This document shows positions 1-8,782 of a stretch of DNA of 64,000 bases, piece by piece (the first letter of the stretch is position 1; every line of letters begins with the position of its first letter). The DNA comes from NORP110 sp051251595. GTDB taxonomy: Bacteria; Pseudomonadota; Alphaproteobacteria; Rhodobacterales; Rhodobacteraceae. The notes beneath the pieces were generated by a model. It did no database searches. It saw only the letters and a program-made list of their open reading frames with translations, and had not been told where the DNA came from. The translations under genes were made by a program, and so were the position numbers. The stretch spans positions 372,001 through 436,000 of the forward strand of contig JBPOFA010000003.1 in the NCBI GenBank assembly GCA_051251595.1, written 5' to 3'.

Positions 1-182
1 TCGGCCTGGTCGAGGCCAAGGCATTCTGAAATGCCTGTGCGGATCAGATGCGGGACTTGGGTTGAGGTCCAGACGACCAGCTGGTCGGCCTTGTCATCCC
101 AATGGGCCAATGTGCCTTTCCCTTCCATCGGGTTCATCGCCTGACGGCCGGTATGGTATTCGCGTTCGATCACGACAGAGGC
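1..182 (-). pseudogene. CoxL/xanthine dehydrogenase-type molybdenum hydroxylase fragment
   Basis: Read on the minus strand from about 182 to the window edge, one frame gives an uninterrupted stretch with the pattern REYHTGRQAMNPMEGKGTL followed by WTSTQVPHLIRTGISECLG. This is characteristic of the molybdopterin-binding large subunit of CoxL/aldehyde oxidase-type hydroxylases, in the part where substrate-binding residues begin. The match stops abruptly near 180, where amidohydrolase coding begins on the other strand, so the N-terminal part of this gene is missing. The continuation lies beyond the left edge. It is either a gene truncated by a rearrangement or one side of a mis-joined assembly. 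Confidence 0.6.
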
Positions 183-620
183 CTTTGGGGCTGGGGGGTC
201 GAAACCGGAAGCCATGCATTGCGTTTGCTGTTTGGTGGCGTTTTTGACCGGTTTCCGGGCGTGAAACTTGTGCTTGGCCATATGGGAGAGGCCTTGCCCT
301 TTCTGCGGTGGCGCTATGACTCTCGGTTTGGGGCATATCCAATGGGCGCCGAACTGGGGCTTGCCCCGTCTGAATATTTCAGTCGAAACATTGTCATCAC
401 GACCTCTGGGGTGTGTTCGCATCCTGCCCTGATGGGGGCCATCGGGGAAATGGGGGCCAAGGGGGTCATGTTCTCTGTCGACTACCCCTATGAGGACAGC
501 AAGCTGGCCACGGAATTTATTGAAACGGCGCCGTTGGACGAACCCACGCGCCGTTTGATTTGCTATGATAATGCCGCCCGCTTGATGGGGCTGCCCTTGT
601 TGGAGGATCGCGGTCTGTGA
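183..620 (+). pseudogene. amidohydrolase (ACMSD/decarboxylase family), C-terminal half only
   Basis: About 145 residues match the second half of the amidohydrolase-2 family, which includes 2,3-dihydroxybenzoate and gamma-resorcylate decarboxylases. Visible landmarks are WGVETGSHALRL, the metal-site region LGHMGEALPF, and near the end FSVDYPYED with the metal-binding Asp and DNAARL. Family members are about 320-350 residues long, so the N-terminal half with the first metal-binding HxH is absent. The frame stays open upstream to an ATG at 102, but residues encoded there are antisense to the CoxL-like fragment and show no family similarity. The stop overlaps the next gene by 4 bp (GTGA), so the intact ancestor was probably the first gene of the dioxygenase operon, possibly a decarboxylase acting on the same aromatic substrate. 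Confidence 0.7.
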
Positions 621-3439
621 CCTGGCACAAATCCATAAAGGCAAAGACTGTTCTGGCCGCAGGCGCGACAGCGGTAGAGGTCGACGGCCTGCGTTTGGCG
701 TTGTTTGCGTTAGAGGGTGAGATTTATTGCACCGCTAATATTTGCACTCACGCTTTTGCAATCCTAACGGATGGGCATGTCGAAAAGGGCTGTATCGAAT
801 GCCCGCTGCACCAAGGTTTGTTTGATATCAAGACCGGCAAGGCCCAGGGCGTTCCGGTGACCAAAGACCTGGCGACCTATGACGTCAAAATCGAAGATGG
901 CACGGTTTGGATTGATACACAGCCCAAGATCTCAGCGGCAAAGACAACCGTCGCCGAGGGCGAAAACGCAGCGTCCGCCGATCCTCGTCGCGTGGTGATT
1001 GTGGGCGCGGGGCAGGCCGGTGCGGAAACCGCCCGCGCGCTTCGCGTGCATGGGTTCAGGGGGGCTGTGACCCTGATCGGGGATGAGCCTTACGCGCCCT
1101 ATGAACGGCCACCCCTGTCCAAGGATTTGCTGCTGGCGAACACGGTTCTCGCAGATGCCGAGGTGTTAGAGACCGGGCAGATCGCCGGGCTGAATTTGGA
1201 TTTGCGAACCGGATTATCGGTCGAGAGCATCGATCGGGTTGGCAAGACCGTGCAATTGTCGAGCGGCGATCCCCTTGCATATGACATGCTGGTCCTGGCG
1301 ACCGGGGCGTCGGCGCGGCGGTTGAATTTGCCGGGATCCGATGACGTGGCATTGCATGTTCTGCGCGATGTCAAGGATGCGCAAGACCTGCGCGCGGCGA
1401 TGATGGACACAGACAGTGTGGCCGTGATCGGTGGCGGCTTTATCGGGCTTGAAATTGCCTCGGCTGCGCGAAAAATAGGACGTCAAGCTGCGGTTATCGA
1501 AACGCAGGACCACTTGCTCAGCCGTCTGTTGCCTGCAGATCCGGCCAAACATCTTGCCACTTTGGCACAAGAGCAGGGGGTGGACCTGCATCTTTCGGCG
1601 AATGTTGAACGGGTTTCTTCAGAAGGTGTCCATCTGGATGATGGTTCCGTCGTAAAGGCGGGATGCATCGTGCTGGGGGTTGGTGCGGTTCCAAATGACA
1701 CGCTGGCACGTGAGGCAGGTTTGACCTGTGCAAAAACGGGTGGCGTTCTTGTCAATTTTGGCGGGCGCAGCAGTGACCCGTCAATCTGGGCCGTTGGCGA
1801 CGTTGGTGTTATTCGGGACGAGGTTTCCGGTCATGAAACGCGATTTGAAAGTTGGCAAAACGCGCGGTTATCTGCTGATCGTGCAGCCTGCACAGTGTTG
1901 GGTTTGAACCCCGAACAAAGCGAAATGCCATGGTTCTGGTCCGATCTTTTCGGGACCACCTTACAGATTGTTGGTCAGCCCGACCCAGGCCTTACAGCGC
2001 ATCTTTGTGACGGAGAGAAAGCGCCAGTTTTCTTTTGTTGCGACGACACGGGACGCTTCAAAGCGTGCATCGATTTCGGCCAGCCCGAATTGCTAGAGAC
2101 CGGCCGCGCATTGATCGCTTTGGACGCTCCAATCGACCCGGAAATTCTAAAGACCCCCGATATTGATCTTTCCCCTTATGAGGAGACCCACATGGATATG
2201 AAAGCCATAGAAAAACGTTTTGTTTGGCCCGCGTCAGGGCTCAACCGTATTCCGGACTGGGTCTACACCGACGAAGAAATCCACAAACGCGAAGTTGAAA
2301 AGATATTCCATGGCCCCAGTTGGAACTATGTGGCCTTGGCCGCAGAAGTCGCCGAGCCTGGCAGTTATGTGCGGTCTTTTGTCGGTCCAACGCCTGTGGT
2401 GGTGGTCCGAGATCATGATGGTGAAATCAACGTTTTTGAAAACCGGTGTTCGCATCGTGCCGCCGAATTCTGCCGGGAACTGCGCGGTAAGACGGAAGAA
2501 TTCGTCTGCCCCTATCATCAGTGGAGCTATGATCTTAAGGGCAACCTGACCGGTATTCCGTTTCGCCGAGGGGTGAATGGGCAAGGCGGCATGGGGCCAG
2601 ATTTTGATCCCAAAAACCATGGCGTGCGCAAACTGAATGTCGCGCAGCGCAATGGCGCGGTTTTTGCGTCTTTCGACGACAATATGGAAAGCATCGAAGC
2701 CTATTTGGGCGAAGAGATGCTTAAGGATTATGATGCTGTGTTTTCCGGTCGGCCAATCAAAGTGCTGGGCCACTACCGGCACACTTTGGATGGCAACTGG
2801 AAGCTTTATCCCGAAAATCTGAAGGACCCGTATCACGCGACGTTGTTGCACACGTTTCTTGTGACATTCGGGTTGCTGGTGGCTGGCAATAAATCGGCGA
2901 TGATTGTGTGTCCGCGCGGGCGACACTCGACCATGGCCTCTGCCAAAAGCGACGGCGCGGTTGTTTCTGACGAAAACAAAGCCGAAATGCGGGCCTATCG
3001 GGACGGCATGACATTGGCTGATCCGCGGCTGATGGATTTCATTCCAGAATTTGACAGCCCCTGGTCGGTGACAATGCAGGTTGTCTGGCCCAATCTGATT
3101 ATTCAGCGCGAAATGAACACATTGGGCGTGCGCCAGATTATTCCAGAAGGCCCGAACCGTTTCACCATGGTCTGGACGATGTTCGGATACGAAGATGATG
3201 ATGACGAAATGACCCGTCATCGCCTGCGTCAGGGCAATCTGATGGGGCCAGCGGGGTTCCTGGGGCTTGAAGACAATGAAGCCATCAAGTTTGTTCAGGA
3301 CGGGATGCTGAAATCCACCGGCGGGTCGCATTTGGTCGCTCTTGACCCTGACGTCCCCGAGGGCACTTCAAACACGTTGATCTCTGAGGCGGCGATCCGT
3401 GCGATGTATAAATACTGGCGTCAGGAGATGGGATTGTGA
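617..3439 (+). CDS. fused Rieske ferredoxin - FAD ferredoxin reductase - ring-hydroxylating dioxygenase alpha subunit
   Basis: One 940-residue frame holds three parts of a multicomponent aromatic-ring dioxygenase. Residues 1-105 are a Rieske [2Fe-2S] ferredoxin (CTH ... CPLH). Residues about 125-525 are an FAD/NADH reductase with two Rossmann motifs (VGAGQAG and GGGFIG). Residues about 528-940 are the catalytic alpha subunit with a second Rieske site (CSHRAAEFC ... CPYHQW) and the mononuclear iron motif DPYHATLLH. Electrons would pass NADH-FAD-ferredoxin-alpha subunit. Start is GTG in a GTGA overlap with the amidohydrolase remnant. The parts are normally separate proteins. The linker still contains AGGAG six bases before ATG 2192 (Met526), so the alpha subunit may also be made alone. 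The substrate is not evident; a benzoate-like acid is possible from the amidohydrolase neighbour. Confidence 0.85.
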   Translation: MTWHKSIKAKTVLAAGATAVEVDGLRLALFALEGEIYCTANICTHAFAILTDGHVEKGCIECPLHQGLFDIKTGKAQGVPVTKDLATYDVKIEDGTVWIDTQPKISAAKTTVAEGENAASADPRRVVIVGAGQAGAETARALRVHGFRGAVTLIGDEPYAPYERPPLSKDLLLANTVLADAEVLETGQIAGLNLDLRTGLSVESIDRVGKTVQLSSGDPLAYDMLVLATGASARRLNLPGSDDVALHVLRDVKDAQDLRAAMMDTDSVAVIGGGFIGLEIASAARKIGRQAAVIETQDHLLSRLLPADPAKHLATLAQEQGVDLHLSANVERVSSEGVHLDDGSVVKAGCIVLGVGAVPNDTLAREAGLTCAKTGGVLVNFGGRSSDPSIWAVGDVGVIRDEVSGHETRFESWQNARLSADRAACTVLGLNPEQSEMPWFWSDLFGTTLQIVGQPDPGLTAHLCDGEKAPVFFCCDDTGRFKACIDFGQPELLETGRALIALDAPIDPEILKTPDIDLSPYEETHMDMKAIEKRFVWPASGLNRIPDWVYTDEEIHKREVEKIFHGPSWNYVALAAEVAEPGSYVRSFVGPTPVVVVRDHDGEINVFENRCSHRAAEFCRELRGKTEEFVCPYHQWSYDLKGNLTGIPFRRGVNGQGGMGPDFDPKNHGVRKLNVAQRNGAVFASFDDNMESIEAYLGEEMLKDYDAVFSGRPIKVLGHYRHTLDGNWKLYPENLKDPYHATLLHTFLVTFGLLVAGNKSAMIVCPRGRHSTMASAKSDGAVVSDENKAEMRAYRDGMTLADPRLMDFIPEFDSPWSVTMQVVWPNLIIQREMNTLGVRQIIPEGPNRFTMVWTMFGYEDDDDEMTRHRLRQGNLMGPAGFLGLEDNEAIKFVQDGMLKSTGGSHLVALDPDVPEGTSNTLISEAAIRAMYKYWRQEMGL
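2181..2194 (+). promoter_or_regulatory. internal ribosome binding site and start for the dioxygenase alpha subunit
   Basis: AGGAG at 2181-2185 is followed after six bases by ATG at 2192, which opens the alpha-subunit domain (MDMKAIEKRF). The reductase frame reads through this site without a stop; the out-of-frame string TTATGAGG sits exactly where a stop would be expected. This looks like a former gene boundary that became an in-frame fusion and may still permit independent initiation. Confidence 0.55.
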
Positions 3440-3966
3440 GCTCACCAATGTCCCCGAAGACCAAGATCGATGTGAAGGACATGCCACGTCGACTTGCCGC
3501 GCGTCTGGCGATTGAAGATTTTCACGCCGAGTACTGTGCCGTTCTGGATGATGGCGCGTTGAAAGATTGGCCGGATTTCTTTACCGAGGACGCGTTTTAC
3601 AACGTCACCAGTCGCGAGAATTTTGATCACGGAATGCCGGTCGGGCTGATCTACTGCGAAGGCAAGGGAATGTTAAAGGACCGGGCCTTGGCGATTGGCG
3701 AAACATCGATGTTTGGCCCACGTTACTTGCGGCACTATATCACAAATACCCGGATCACCGCGTTGAATGAGGATCAAACGATCGAGGCAGAATCAAATTA
3801 TTTGCTGATCGAAACCCGAACAGAGGATCCCCACGGCACCTTGCATCAATCGGGGCGCATGATCGATCGGTTTGTACCGCAAGATGATGGCAGCCTTTTG
3901 CTGCAAGAACGCATTGCTGTGTACGAAACACTATTGGTTCCCAATGCATTGGTGCTGCCAGTCTAA
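3436..3966 (+). CDS. aromatic-ring-hydroxylating dioxygenase beta subunit
   Basis: This 176-residue protein has the size and SnoaL-like/NTF2-fold pattern of the small (beta) subunit of Rieske dioxygenases: an N-terminal helix with IEDFHAEYCAVLDDG, a central FTEDAFYNV, and a C-terminal strand region ending QERIAVYETLLVPN. Beta subunits assemble with alpha into alpha3beta3 hexamers and play mainly a structural role. The GTG start overlaps the alpha-subunit stop (GTGA), and AGGAG at about 3423 serves as ribosome binding site, so the pair is translationally coupled. Together with the preceding fusion protein this makes a complete dioxygenase system in two genes. Confidence 0.85.
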   Translation: MSSPMSPKTKIDVKDMPRRLAARLAIEDFHAEYCAVLDDGALKDWPDFFTEDAFYNVTSRENFDHGMPVGLIYCEGKGMLKDRALAIGETSMFGPRYLRHYITNTRITALNEDQTIEAESNYLLIETRTEDPHGTLHQSGRMIDRFVPQDDGSLLLQERIAVYETLLVPNALVLPV

Positions 3967-4079
3967 AGGCGCTTGAGCATGTGTACTAATATTTGACCAG
4001 CCCCGCCGTTCCTGCGACATAAGGGCCGGGCGTGATGTGCGCCCTGCTTTTGTGAATGATCGAAGAAGGCCGGTACTCT

Positions 4080-5270
4080 ATGCATGCTCAAGACCTAAAA
4101 GCGCGGATAATTGCAGATGCGCGTGCTCAGTTGTCGTTTTTTGCCCAAAGTCTGGAACCAAACGGACGGATTGCGGTGCTAAAGGCGGATGGCACAGCCC
4201 GTGAGGGCGAGGCCCAGGAACTGATCACCACAACGCGGATGGTGCATTCCTATGTGCTTGGAAAAATCGCCGGCATGCCCGGATGTGACGCCATCATTGA
4301 TGCCGGAATGAAGGCGCTTTGGGACAATCACCGTGATACCGAACATGGGGGCTATCTATGGTCGTTTGATGAAAATGGCCCGGTTGAGACGGATAAGCTG
4401 GCCTATGGGCATATGTTTGTGCTGCTGGCGGCCTCTAGCGCCAAGGCCATCGGACACCCGGATGCGGACCGTCTGCTTGCGGATGTGTCAGAGGTCATCA
4501 CAGAGCGGTTCTGGGACGACGAAGCCGGGTTGATGTATGACGAATTCCGCCGCGACTGGCAGGCGTTTTCAGATTATCGCGGCATGAACGCCAATATGCA
4601 CGGTGTTGAAGCCTTGCTAAGCGCCTTTGAAATCACTGGAGAGCGGCTGTACCTGGAACGGGCACAACGCATCCTGTCTTTCTTTGTGGACAAAATGGCG
4701 GCCAATAACGAATGGCGTTTGCCGGAACATTACACCTCTGAGTGGAAGGTGGATACGGGCTATGAAGGCAACCCGATGTTCCGTCCCATGGGGACAACGC
4801 CCGGGCATTCCTTTGAACTGGGCCGGTTGCTGATCCAAGCCTGGGATCTTGATGGTCGCGTCGGGGATGCGCCTGTCCGGGGGCGGGCCTTGATAGAAAC
4901 CGCGTTAAAGGATGCATGGATGCCCGGCGGCGGCTTTGCCTATACGCTGAATTTCGACGGCACAGTGCGTGTCGGGGATCGCTATTGGTGGCCCCTGACA
5001 GAGGCGATTGGCGCCATGGCCACGTTGATCAAACTGGATGGCAAGCCAGAGGATCAGGTCTGGTATGAACGCCTGTGGCAAACCGGGTTTGATCTGTTCG
5101 TGGATCACGAACATGGCGGCTGGACCCCGGAAATCAACGATGCGGGCGAGGCCTTTGAACGTCAGTTCGTCGGCAAGCCCGATATCTATCACGCGTTGCA
5201 GGCCGATCTGTTCCCGCTCAACCCGAACCTGTCGCGTCACTATGACGGGATCAAGGATGTGCTAGCCTAG
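4080..5270 (+). CDS. AGE-family sugar isomerase/epimerase (mannose or sulfoquinovose isomerase type)
   Basis: The protein has the (alpha/alpha)6-barrel pattern of the N-acylglucosamine 2-epimerase superfamily. Motifs are RMVHSYVLG near the N-terminus, RGMNANMHGVEALL, EHYTSEW, TTPGHSFELGRLL, WWPLTEA and DIYHALQADL at the end. The conserved His residues (in NANMH, EHY, PGH, YH) are the catalytic and sugar-binding ones in aldose-ketose isomerases of this family. From memory the motif order and spacing most resemble YihS, the E. coli sulfoquinovose isomerase, and bacterial mannose isomerases. I chose ATG 4080 because GAAGAAGG lies about ten bases upstream; an in-frame ATG exists at 4056. It stands alone, about 110 bp after the dioxygenase operon, with no visible sulfosugar pathway genes, so the substrate stays open. 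Confidence 0.75.
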   Translation: MHAQDLKARIIADARAQLSFFAQSLEPNGRIAVLKADGTAREGEAQELITTTRMVHSYVLGKIAGMPGCDAIIDAGMKALWDNHRDTEHGGYLWSFDENGPVETDKLAYGHMFVLLAASSAKAIGHPDADRLLADVSEVITERFWDDEAGLMYDEFRRDWQAFSDYRGMNANMHGVEALLSAFEITGERLYLERAQRILSFFVDKMAANNEWRLPEHYTSEWKVDTGYEGNPMFRPMGTTPGHSFELGRLLIQAWDLDGRVGDAPVRGRALIETALKDAWMPGGGFAYTLNFDGTVRVGDRYWWPLTEAIGAMATLIKLDGKPEDQVWYERLWQTGFDLFVDHEHGGWTPEINDAGEAFERQFVGKPDIYHALQADLFPLNPNLSRHYDGIKDVLA

Positions 5271-5353
5271 GGGATACCAGCCTTGCCGGCGAGAGCATGT
5301 GGTAGCCTTTCGAAAGCGCCGTGTTATAGTTCCCAAGAAAGAGGGGACAAAAC

Positions 5354-5797
5354 ATGGCAATTCACTTGATCGGCTTGGCGCTGCTTATGGGCGCGATTAT
5401 TTCAATTTATCTTCCGATGATTGCCCAAACGGGCAGGATACTCGGGTCGGGCCCAATGGCCAACGTACCGTTTTTTGCGATTGCGTTGCTGACATCCATC
5501 GTCATCGCAATAGGTACGGGAAGCCGTCAGGAACAGTTTCAAAAGATTGGCACGTTGCCCCTGTGGCTGCTGACCGCCGGTGTGATGAGCGCGGGCATGA
5601 TTATTGGGTCAACCTATTTGATCCCAAAAATCGGGATAGGTGCTTTCTTTGTTTTGCTCGTTTCCGGCCAGGTTTTGGCAGGAATGGCGTTCGGCTACTT
5701 TGGTTTGTTTGGTGTGCCGGCAAGCGCATTGACGATCGGCAAAGTGATTGGTGCATTGCTGGTGATTGCGGGGGTTTATCTCGTTACTTTTCGGTGA
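5354..5797 (+). CDS. DMT-superfamily (YdcZ/DUF606-type) membrane protein
   Basis: This 147-residue, strongly hydrophobic protein has about five predicted transmembrane segments. The final part reads GYFGLFGVPASALTIGKVIGALLVIAGVYL, typical of the half-size YdcZ (DUF606) branch of drug/metabolite transporters. Such proteins resemble one half of a ten-helix EamA transporter and probably work as dimers; the substrate is unknown. AAAGAGGGG lies about eight bases before the ATG. The gene is flanked by short intergenic regions and does not look co-transcribed with tex, which starts 116 bp downstream. Confidence 0.65.
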   Translation: MAIHLIGLALLMGAIISIYLPMIAQTGRILGSGPMANVPFFAIALLTSIVIAIGTGSRQEQFQKIGTLPLWLLTAGVMSAGMIIGSTYLIPKIGIGAFFVLLVSGQVLAGMAFGYFGLFGVPASALTIGKVIGALLVIAGVYLVTFR

Positions 5798-5913
5798 CAT
5801 TCGAGCCGCGTGAATAGGGAGGCGTGAAAAAACCCGTTCCGCGCAATCTAGGGCTTGGCGTGCCGGTGCGGTCGGACTATCACGTGCCTCCGACCCACCA
5901 ATAGGAGCCCCGC

Positions 5914-8226
5914 ATGGACGCTGTCGCAGACCGGATTTCTCGTAATATTGCCGCAGATATTGGCGCGCGCGCCGATCAGGTGACAGCGACAGTTGCGTTG
6001 CTGGACGGCGGGGCCACGGTGCCCTTTGTCGCACGCTACCGCAAAGAGGCGACGGGTGGGCTGGACGATGCGCAATTGCGCCGTTTGGCCGAACGGCTTG
6101 ACTATCTGCGAGAGCTGGAAAAACGCCGCGCGGCGATCCTGACGGAAATCGACAGTCAGGGGAAACTGACTGATGATTTGTCCCGCTCGATCACGGCGGC
6201 GGATACCAAGGCTGTTCTGGAAGACCTGTATCTGCCCTTCAAACCCAAGCGCCGCACCAAGGCGATGATTGCCCGCGAAAACGGTCTGGAACCATTGCTG
6301 CGCGGTATCCTTGCGGATCGAAACGCGGTGCCGATGGACTTGGCGCAAAGCTATATCACCGAGGCGGTTCCAACCCAAAAGGATGCGTTGAACGGGGCGC
6401 GCGACATTCTGGTTGAAGAGCTGGGTGAAAACGCCACCCTGCTGGGCCGGTTGCGGGATGTGATGCAGAAAGAGGCTTTGGTCTCTGCGCGGGTTCTGAA
6501 AGGCAAGGAAGAGGTCGGCGCGAAATATTCCGACTATTTCGCCCATAGTGAAAAATGGGCCACCATCCCGTCGCACCGCGCCTTGGCGATCTTGCGGGCC
6601 GCCAAGGAAGACATCGTTGCCATCGACATCGCGCCGGACCCCGAAACCGGATTGCCCCGCGTGATCAGCATCATCGCAGCAGAGATCGGCATTCCCGGGC
6701 AGGCCCCGGGGGATCTTTGGCTGAAAGAGGTCGCAGACTGGACATGGCGGGTGAAACTAAGCCTGTCCATGTATGTCGACCTGATGGGAGAGATGCGGCG
6801 CCGTGCGCATGAGGCCGCGATTGACGTCTTTGCCCGCAACCTGCGCGACCTGTTGCTGGCTGCCCCTGCAGGCGCACGCGCCACGCTTGGGCTTGATCCG
6901 GGCATTCGCACGGGCTGCAAAATTGCGGTTGTTGATGAAACCGGCAAGCTGTTGGACACCGCGACGATCTATCCGTTTCAGCCAAAGAATGATCTGCGCG
7001 GTGCAGAGTCGACGCTGACCCAGATGATCCGCCGCCATGGGGTGGCGCTGATTGCCATTGGCAATGGGACAGCAAGCCGGGAATCTGAACGCCTAGTTGC
7101 CGATGTGATCAAGCATCTGCCCAAAGAGATTGCCCGCCCGACCCAGGTCATCGTGTCAGAGGCGGGGGCTTCGGTCTATTCCGCATCTGAGCTGGCCTCG
7201 CAGGAATTTCCTGACATTGATGTGTCATTGCGCGGTGCTGTTTCCATCGCGCGGCGATTGCAAGACCCGCTGGCAGAGCTTGTCAAAATCGAACCGCAAG
7301 CGATTGGGGTGGGGCAATATCAGCATGACGTGGACCAGCGGCACCTGACCCAATCCCTTGCCGCCGTGGTCGAGGATGCGGTGAACGCGGTTGGTGTGAA
7401 CCTGAACATGGCCTCGGCCCCGCTGTTGTCGCATATCGCGGGGCTTGGGCCTTCGCTGGCGCAGGCGGTTGTGGATTACCGTGATGCCAACGGGGCATTT
7501 GACAGCCGCAAGACCCTGCTGAAAGTGCCCGGTCTTGGGCCAAAAGCCTTTGAACAATGCGCGGGGTTCTTGCGGATCCCGGATGGCACAGAGCCTTTGG
7601 ATGCCTCTTCTGTCCACCCCGAAGCCTATGATGTTGCACGAAAAATCGTGAAGGCCTGCGGGCGGGATATTCGCGCGATCATGGGCGACAGCGCGGCCCT
7701 AAAGACGTTGCGGGCCGAACAGTTCGTGGATGACCGGTTTGGCCTGCCAACGGTGCGCGACATTCTGGAAGAGCTGGAAAAGCCCGGCCGGGACCCGCGC
7801 CCAACCTTCAAGACGGCAAGTTTTGCCGCCGGGGTCGAAAACATCACGGATCTGAAAGCGGGGATGTCGTTGGAAGGCACGGTGACGAATGTTGCCGCCT
7901 TTGGGGCCTTTGTGGATATCGGAGTGCATCAGGATGGTCTGGTGCATGTCAGCCAATTGGCGGACCGGTTTGTCAAAGACCCCCATGAGGTCGTCAAGGC
8001 CGGCGACGTGGTGCGCGTGCGCGTGACCGAGGTTGACGTTGCGCGCAAACGCATTGGTCTGTCGATGCGCAAAGATGGCGGCGAGGGCGCGCAGAAACGG
8101 CCCGCCCAAGGGGGCAAGCCAAAACCCAAACCCGCCGCGAAACCCGCACCGCGTGCTGCGAAACCGGAAAGTCAGGGGGCCTTTGGGGCCGCTTTGTCTG
8201 ATGCGTTTAAACGGTCGGGGAAATAA
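5914..8226 (+). CDS. tex: Tex, S1-domain RNA-binding transcription accessory protein
   Basis: The 770-residue protein has the usual Tex architecture and length: an N-terminal helical region (VPFVARYRKEATGGLDD), a central YqgF/RNase H-like domain (LGLDPGIRTGCKIAVVDETG), a helix-hairpin-helix region (HIAGLGPSLAQAVVDYR and KVPGLGPKAFEQCAGFLRI) and an S1 RNA-binding domain near residue 650 (GTVTNVAAFGAFVDIGVHQDGLVH). A basic, proline- and alanine-rich tail of about 50 residues follows. Tex acts on nucleic acid and RNA polymerase and affects expression broadly. ATG is preceded by AGGAG. It is followed by a strong intrinsic terminator, and its last codons fall inside a direct repeat shared with the sequence 874 bp downstream. 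Confidence 0.95.
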   Translation: MDAVADRISRNIAADIGARADQVTATVALLDGGATVPFVARYRKEATGGLDDAQLRRLAERLDYLRELEKRRAAILTEIDSQGKLTDDLSRSITAADTKAVLEDLYLPFKPKRRTKAMIARENGLEPLLRGILADRNAVPMDLAQSYITEAVPTQKDALNGARDILVEELGENATLLGRLRDVMQKEALVSARVLKGKEEVGAKYSDYFAHSEKWATIPSHRALAILRAAKEDIVAIDIAPDPETGLPRVISIIAAEIGIPGQAPGDLWLKEVADWTWRVKLSLSMYVDLMGEMRRRAHEAAIDVFARNLRDLLLAAPAGARATLGLDPGIRTGCKIAVVDETGKLLDTATIYPFQPKNDLRGAESTLTQMIRRHGVALIAIGNGTASRESERLVADVIKHLPKEIARPTQVIVSEAGASVYSASELASQEFPDIDVSLRGAVSIARRLQDPLAELVKIEPQAIGVGQYQHDVDQRHLTQSLAAVVEDAVNAVGVNLNMASAPLLSHIAGLGPSLAQAVVDYRDANGAFDSRKTLLKVPGLGPKAFEQCAGFLRIPDGTEPLDASSVHPEAYDVARKIVKACGRDIRAIMGDSAALKTLRAEQFVDDRFGLPTVRDILEELEKPGRDPRPTFKTASFAAGVENITDLKAGMSLEGTVTNVAAFGAFVDIGVHQDGLVHVSQLADRFVKDPHEVVKAGDVVRVRVTEVDVARKRIGLSMRKDGGEGAQKRPAQGGKPKPKPAAKPAPRAAKPESQGAFGAALSDAFKRSGK

Positions 8227-8234
8227 TCAGCCCT

Positions 8235-8270
8235 GCGCCAAGCCCGTCATGCTGGCTTGGCGCGGGTTTT
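8235..8270 (+). terminator. rho-independent terminator of tex
   Basis: A perfect 10-bp stem, GCGCCAAGCC at 8235-8244 with GGCTTGGCGC at 8254-8263, encloses a 9-base loop and is followed by GGGTTTT. It starts 8 bases after the tex stop codon. In the second repeat copy the left arm is replaced, so the equivalent stem cannot form there. Confidence 0.8.
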
Positions 8271-8285
8271 AACCGGCTCTTAGAT

Positions 8286-8356
8286 GGGTAGGATCAATCT
8301 TTGCATGGTTGCTACCCGCACTGAACCGGTCATCCGGTAAAATCGTCAGATGACGG
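8286..8356 (+). ncRNA. candidate structured RNA element, copy 1
   Basis: Three consecutive hairpins can be drawn: GGGTAG/CTACCC (8286-8291 with 8312-8317, 20-base loop), ACCGG/CCGGT (8325-8329 with 8334-8338) and a five-pair stem at 8343-8356. Comparison with the second copy shows one fully compensatory pair change in the middle hairpin and one wobble-to-Watson-Crick change in the third. The strand is uncertain. I do not recognise an RNA family; a short peptide-like frame on the minus strand is a less favoured alternative. Confidence 0.35.
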
Positions 8357-8445
8357 CATTGAGCCCATAGTTTCAGATGCTGCGCGTTTCGCTAACGTCC
8401 GCTTTACTAATAGTAATATCTGCAACAGTTGAGTAAAATACGGGT

Positions 8446-8766
8446 ATGGCCTTTGTTTTTACTACCCTCGCCGTAGCGCTATTTGCCAATGCAACTATCG
8501 CATTTGGCATCGCATTCTTTTGGCAGGCAAAGGTCATTTTGACAATTTTTGGGGTGTCAGATTTTGAAAAATCTCACGTCCTATCGAAGGCTCTCGGCAA
8601 TCAGAATAGCCCGCAAAACGCCTTTGGGCGATTCATTGCAGGAGAGATATTTCCTGAATTGCGACGAAAATGGCTTAAGGCAATCGCATATGTCGCGATT
8701 AGTTTTGCAGCCCTTTTCTTGGTCGCGGGATTGTTGCAATTTTTCGCTCCGGAATATCTACCGTAG
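8446..8766 (+). CDS. small membrane protein, unknown
   Basis: This 106-residue protein is not one I recognise. It has an N-terminal hydrophobic segment (residues about 2-35), a charged middle part (FEKSHVLSKALGNQN ... ELRRKW) and a second transmembrane helix at about 78-98, ending in FFAPEYLP. It has no clear Shine-Dalgarno sequence. The gene lies between the two copies of the direct repeat, in a stretch visibly richer in A+T than tex, which together suggest it arrived with the inserted segment. Confidence 0.5.
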   Translation: MAFVFTTLAVALFANATIAFGIAFFWQAKVILTIFGVSDFEKSHVLSKALGNQNSPQNAFGRFIAGEIFPELRRKWLKAIAYVAISFAALFLVAGLLQFFAPEYLP

Positions 8767-8782
8767 CGAGGCGACTAATCTA

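Larger units (their letters stand above)
8217..8401 (+). repeat. direct repeat copy 1 (tex 3' end plus structured intergenic sequence)
   Basis: This segment begins with the last bases and stop codon of tex and extends through its terminator. It recurs at 9091-9274, with exact stretches such as the ~50 bases 8250-8300 and scattered substitutions elsewhere; divergence rises toward the right end, where one single-base indel occurs. Copy 1 has the complete terminator stem, copy 2 does not, so copy 1 looks ancestral. Confidence 0.85.

Noticed and set aside
102..182. N-terminal extension of the amidohydrolase frame from ATG 102
   Set aside because: These codons are the complement of the CoxL-like fragment and do not match amidohydrolases, so the ATG is not a credible native start.
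2234..3331. 365-codon open frame on the minus strand inside the dioxygenase alpha-subunit region
   Set aside because: It is antisense to a clear Rieske/mononuclear-iron protein, has no family pattern and no ribosome binding site. High-GC codon bias on the true strand creates such frames.
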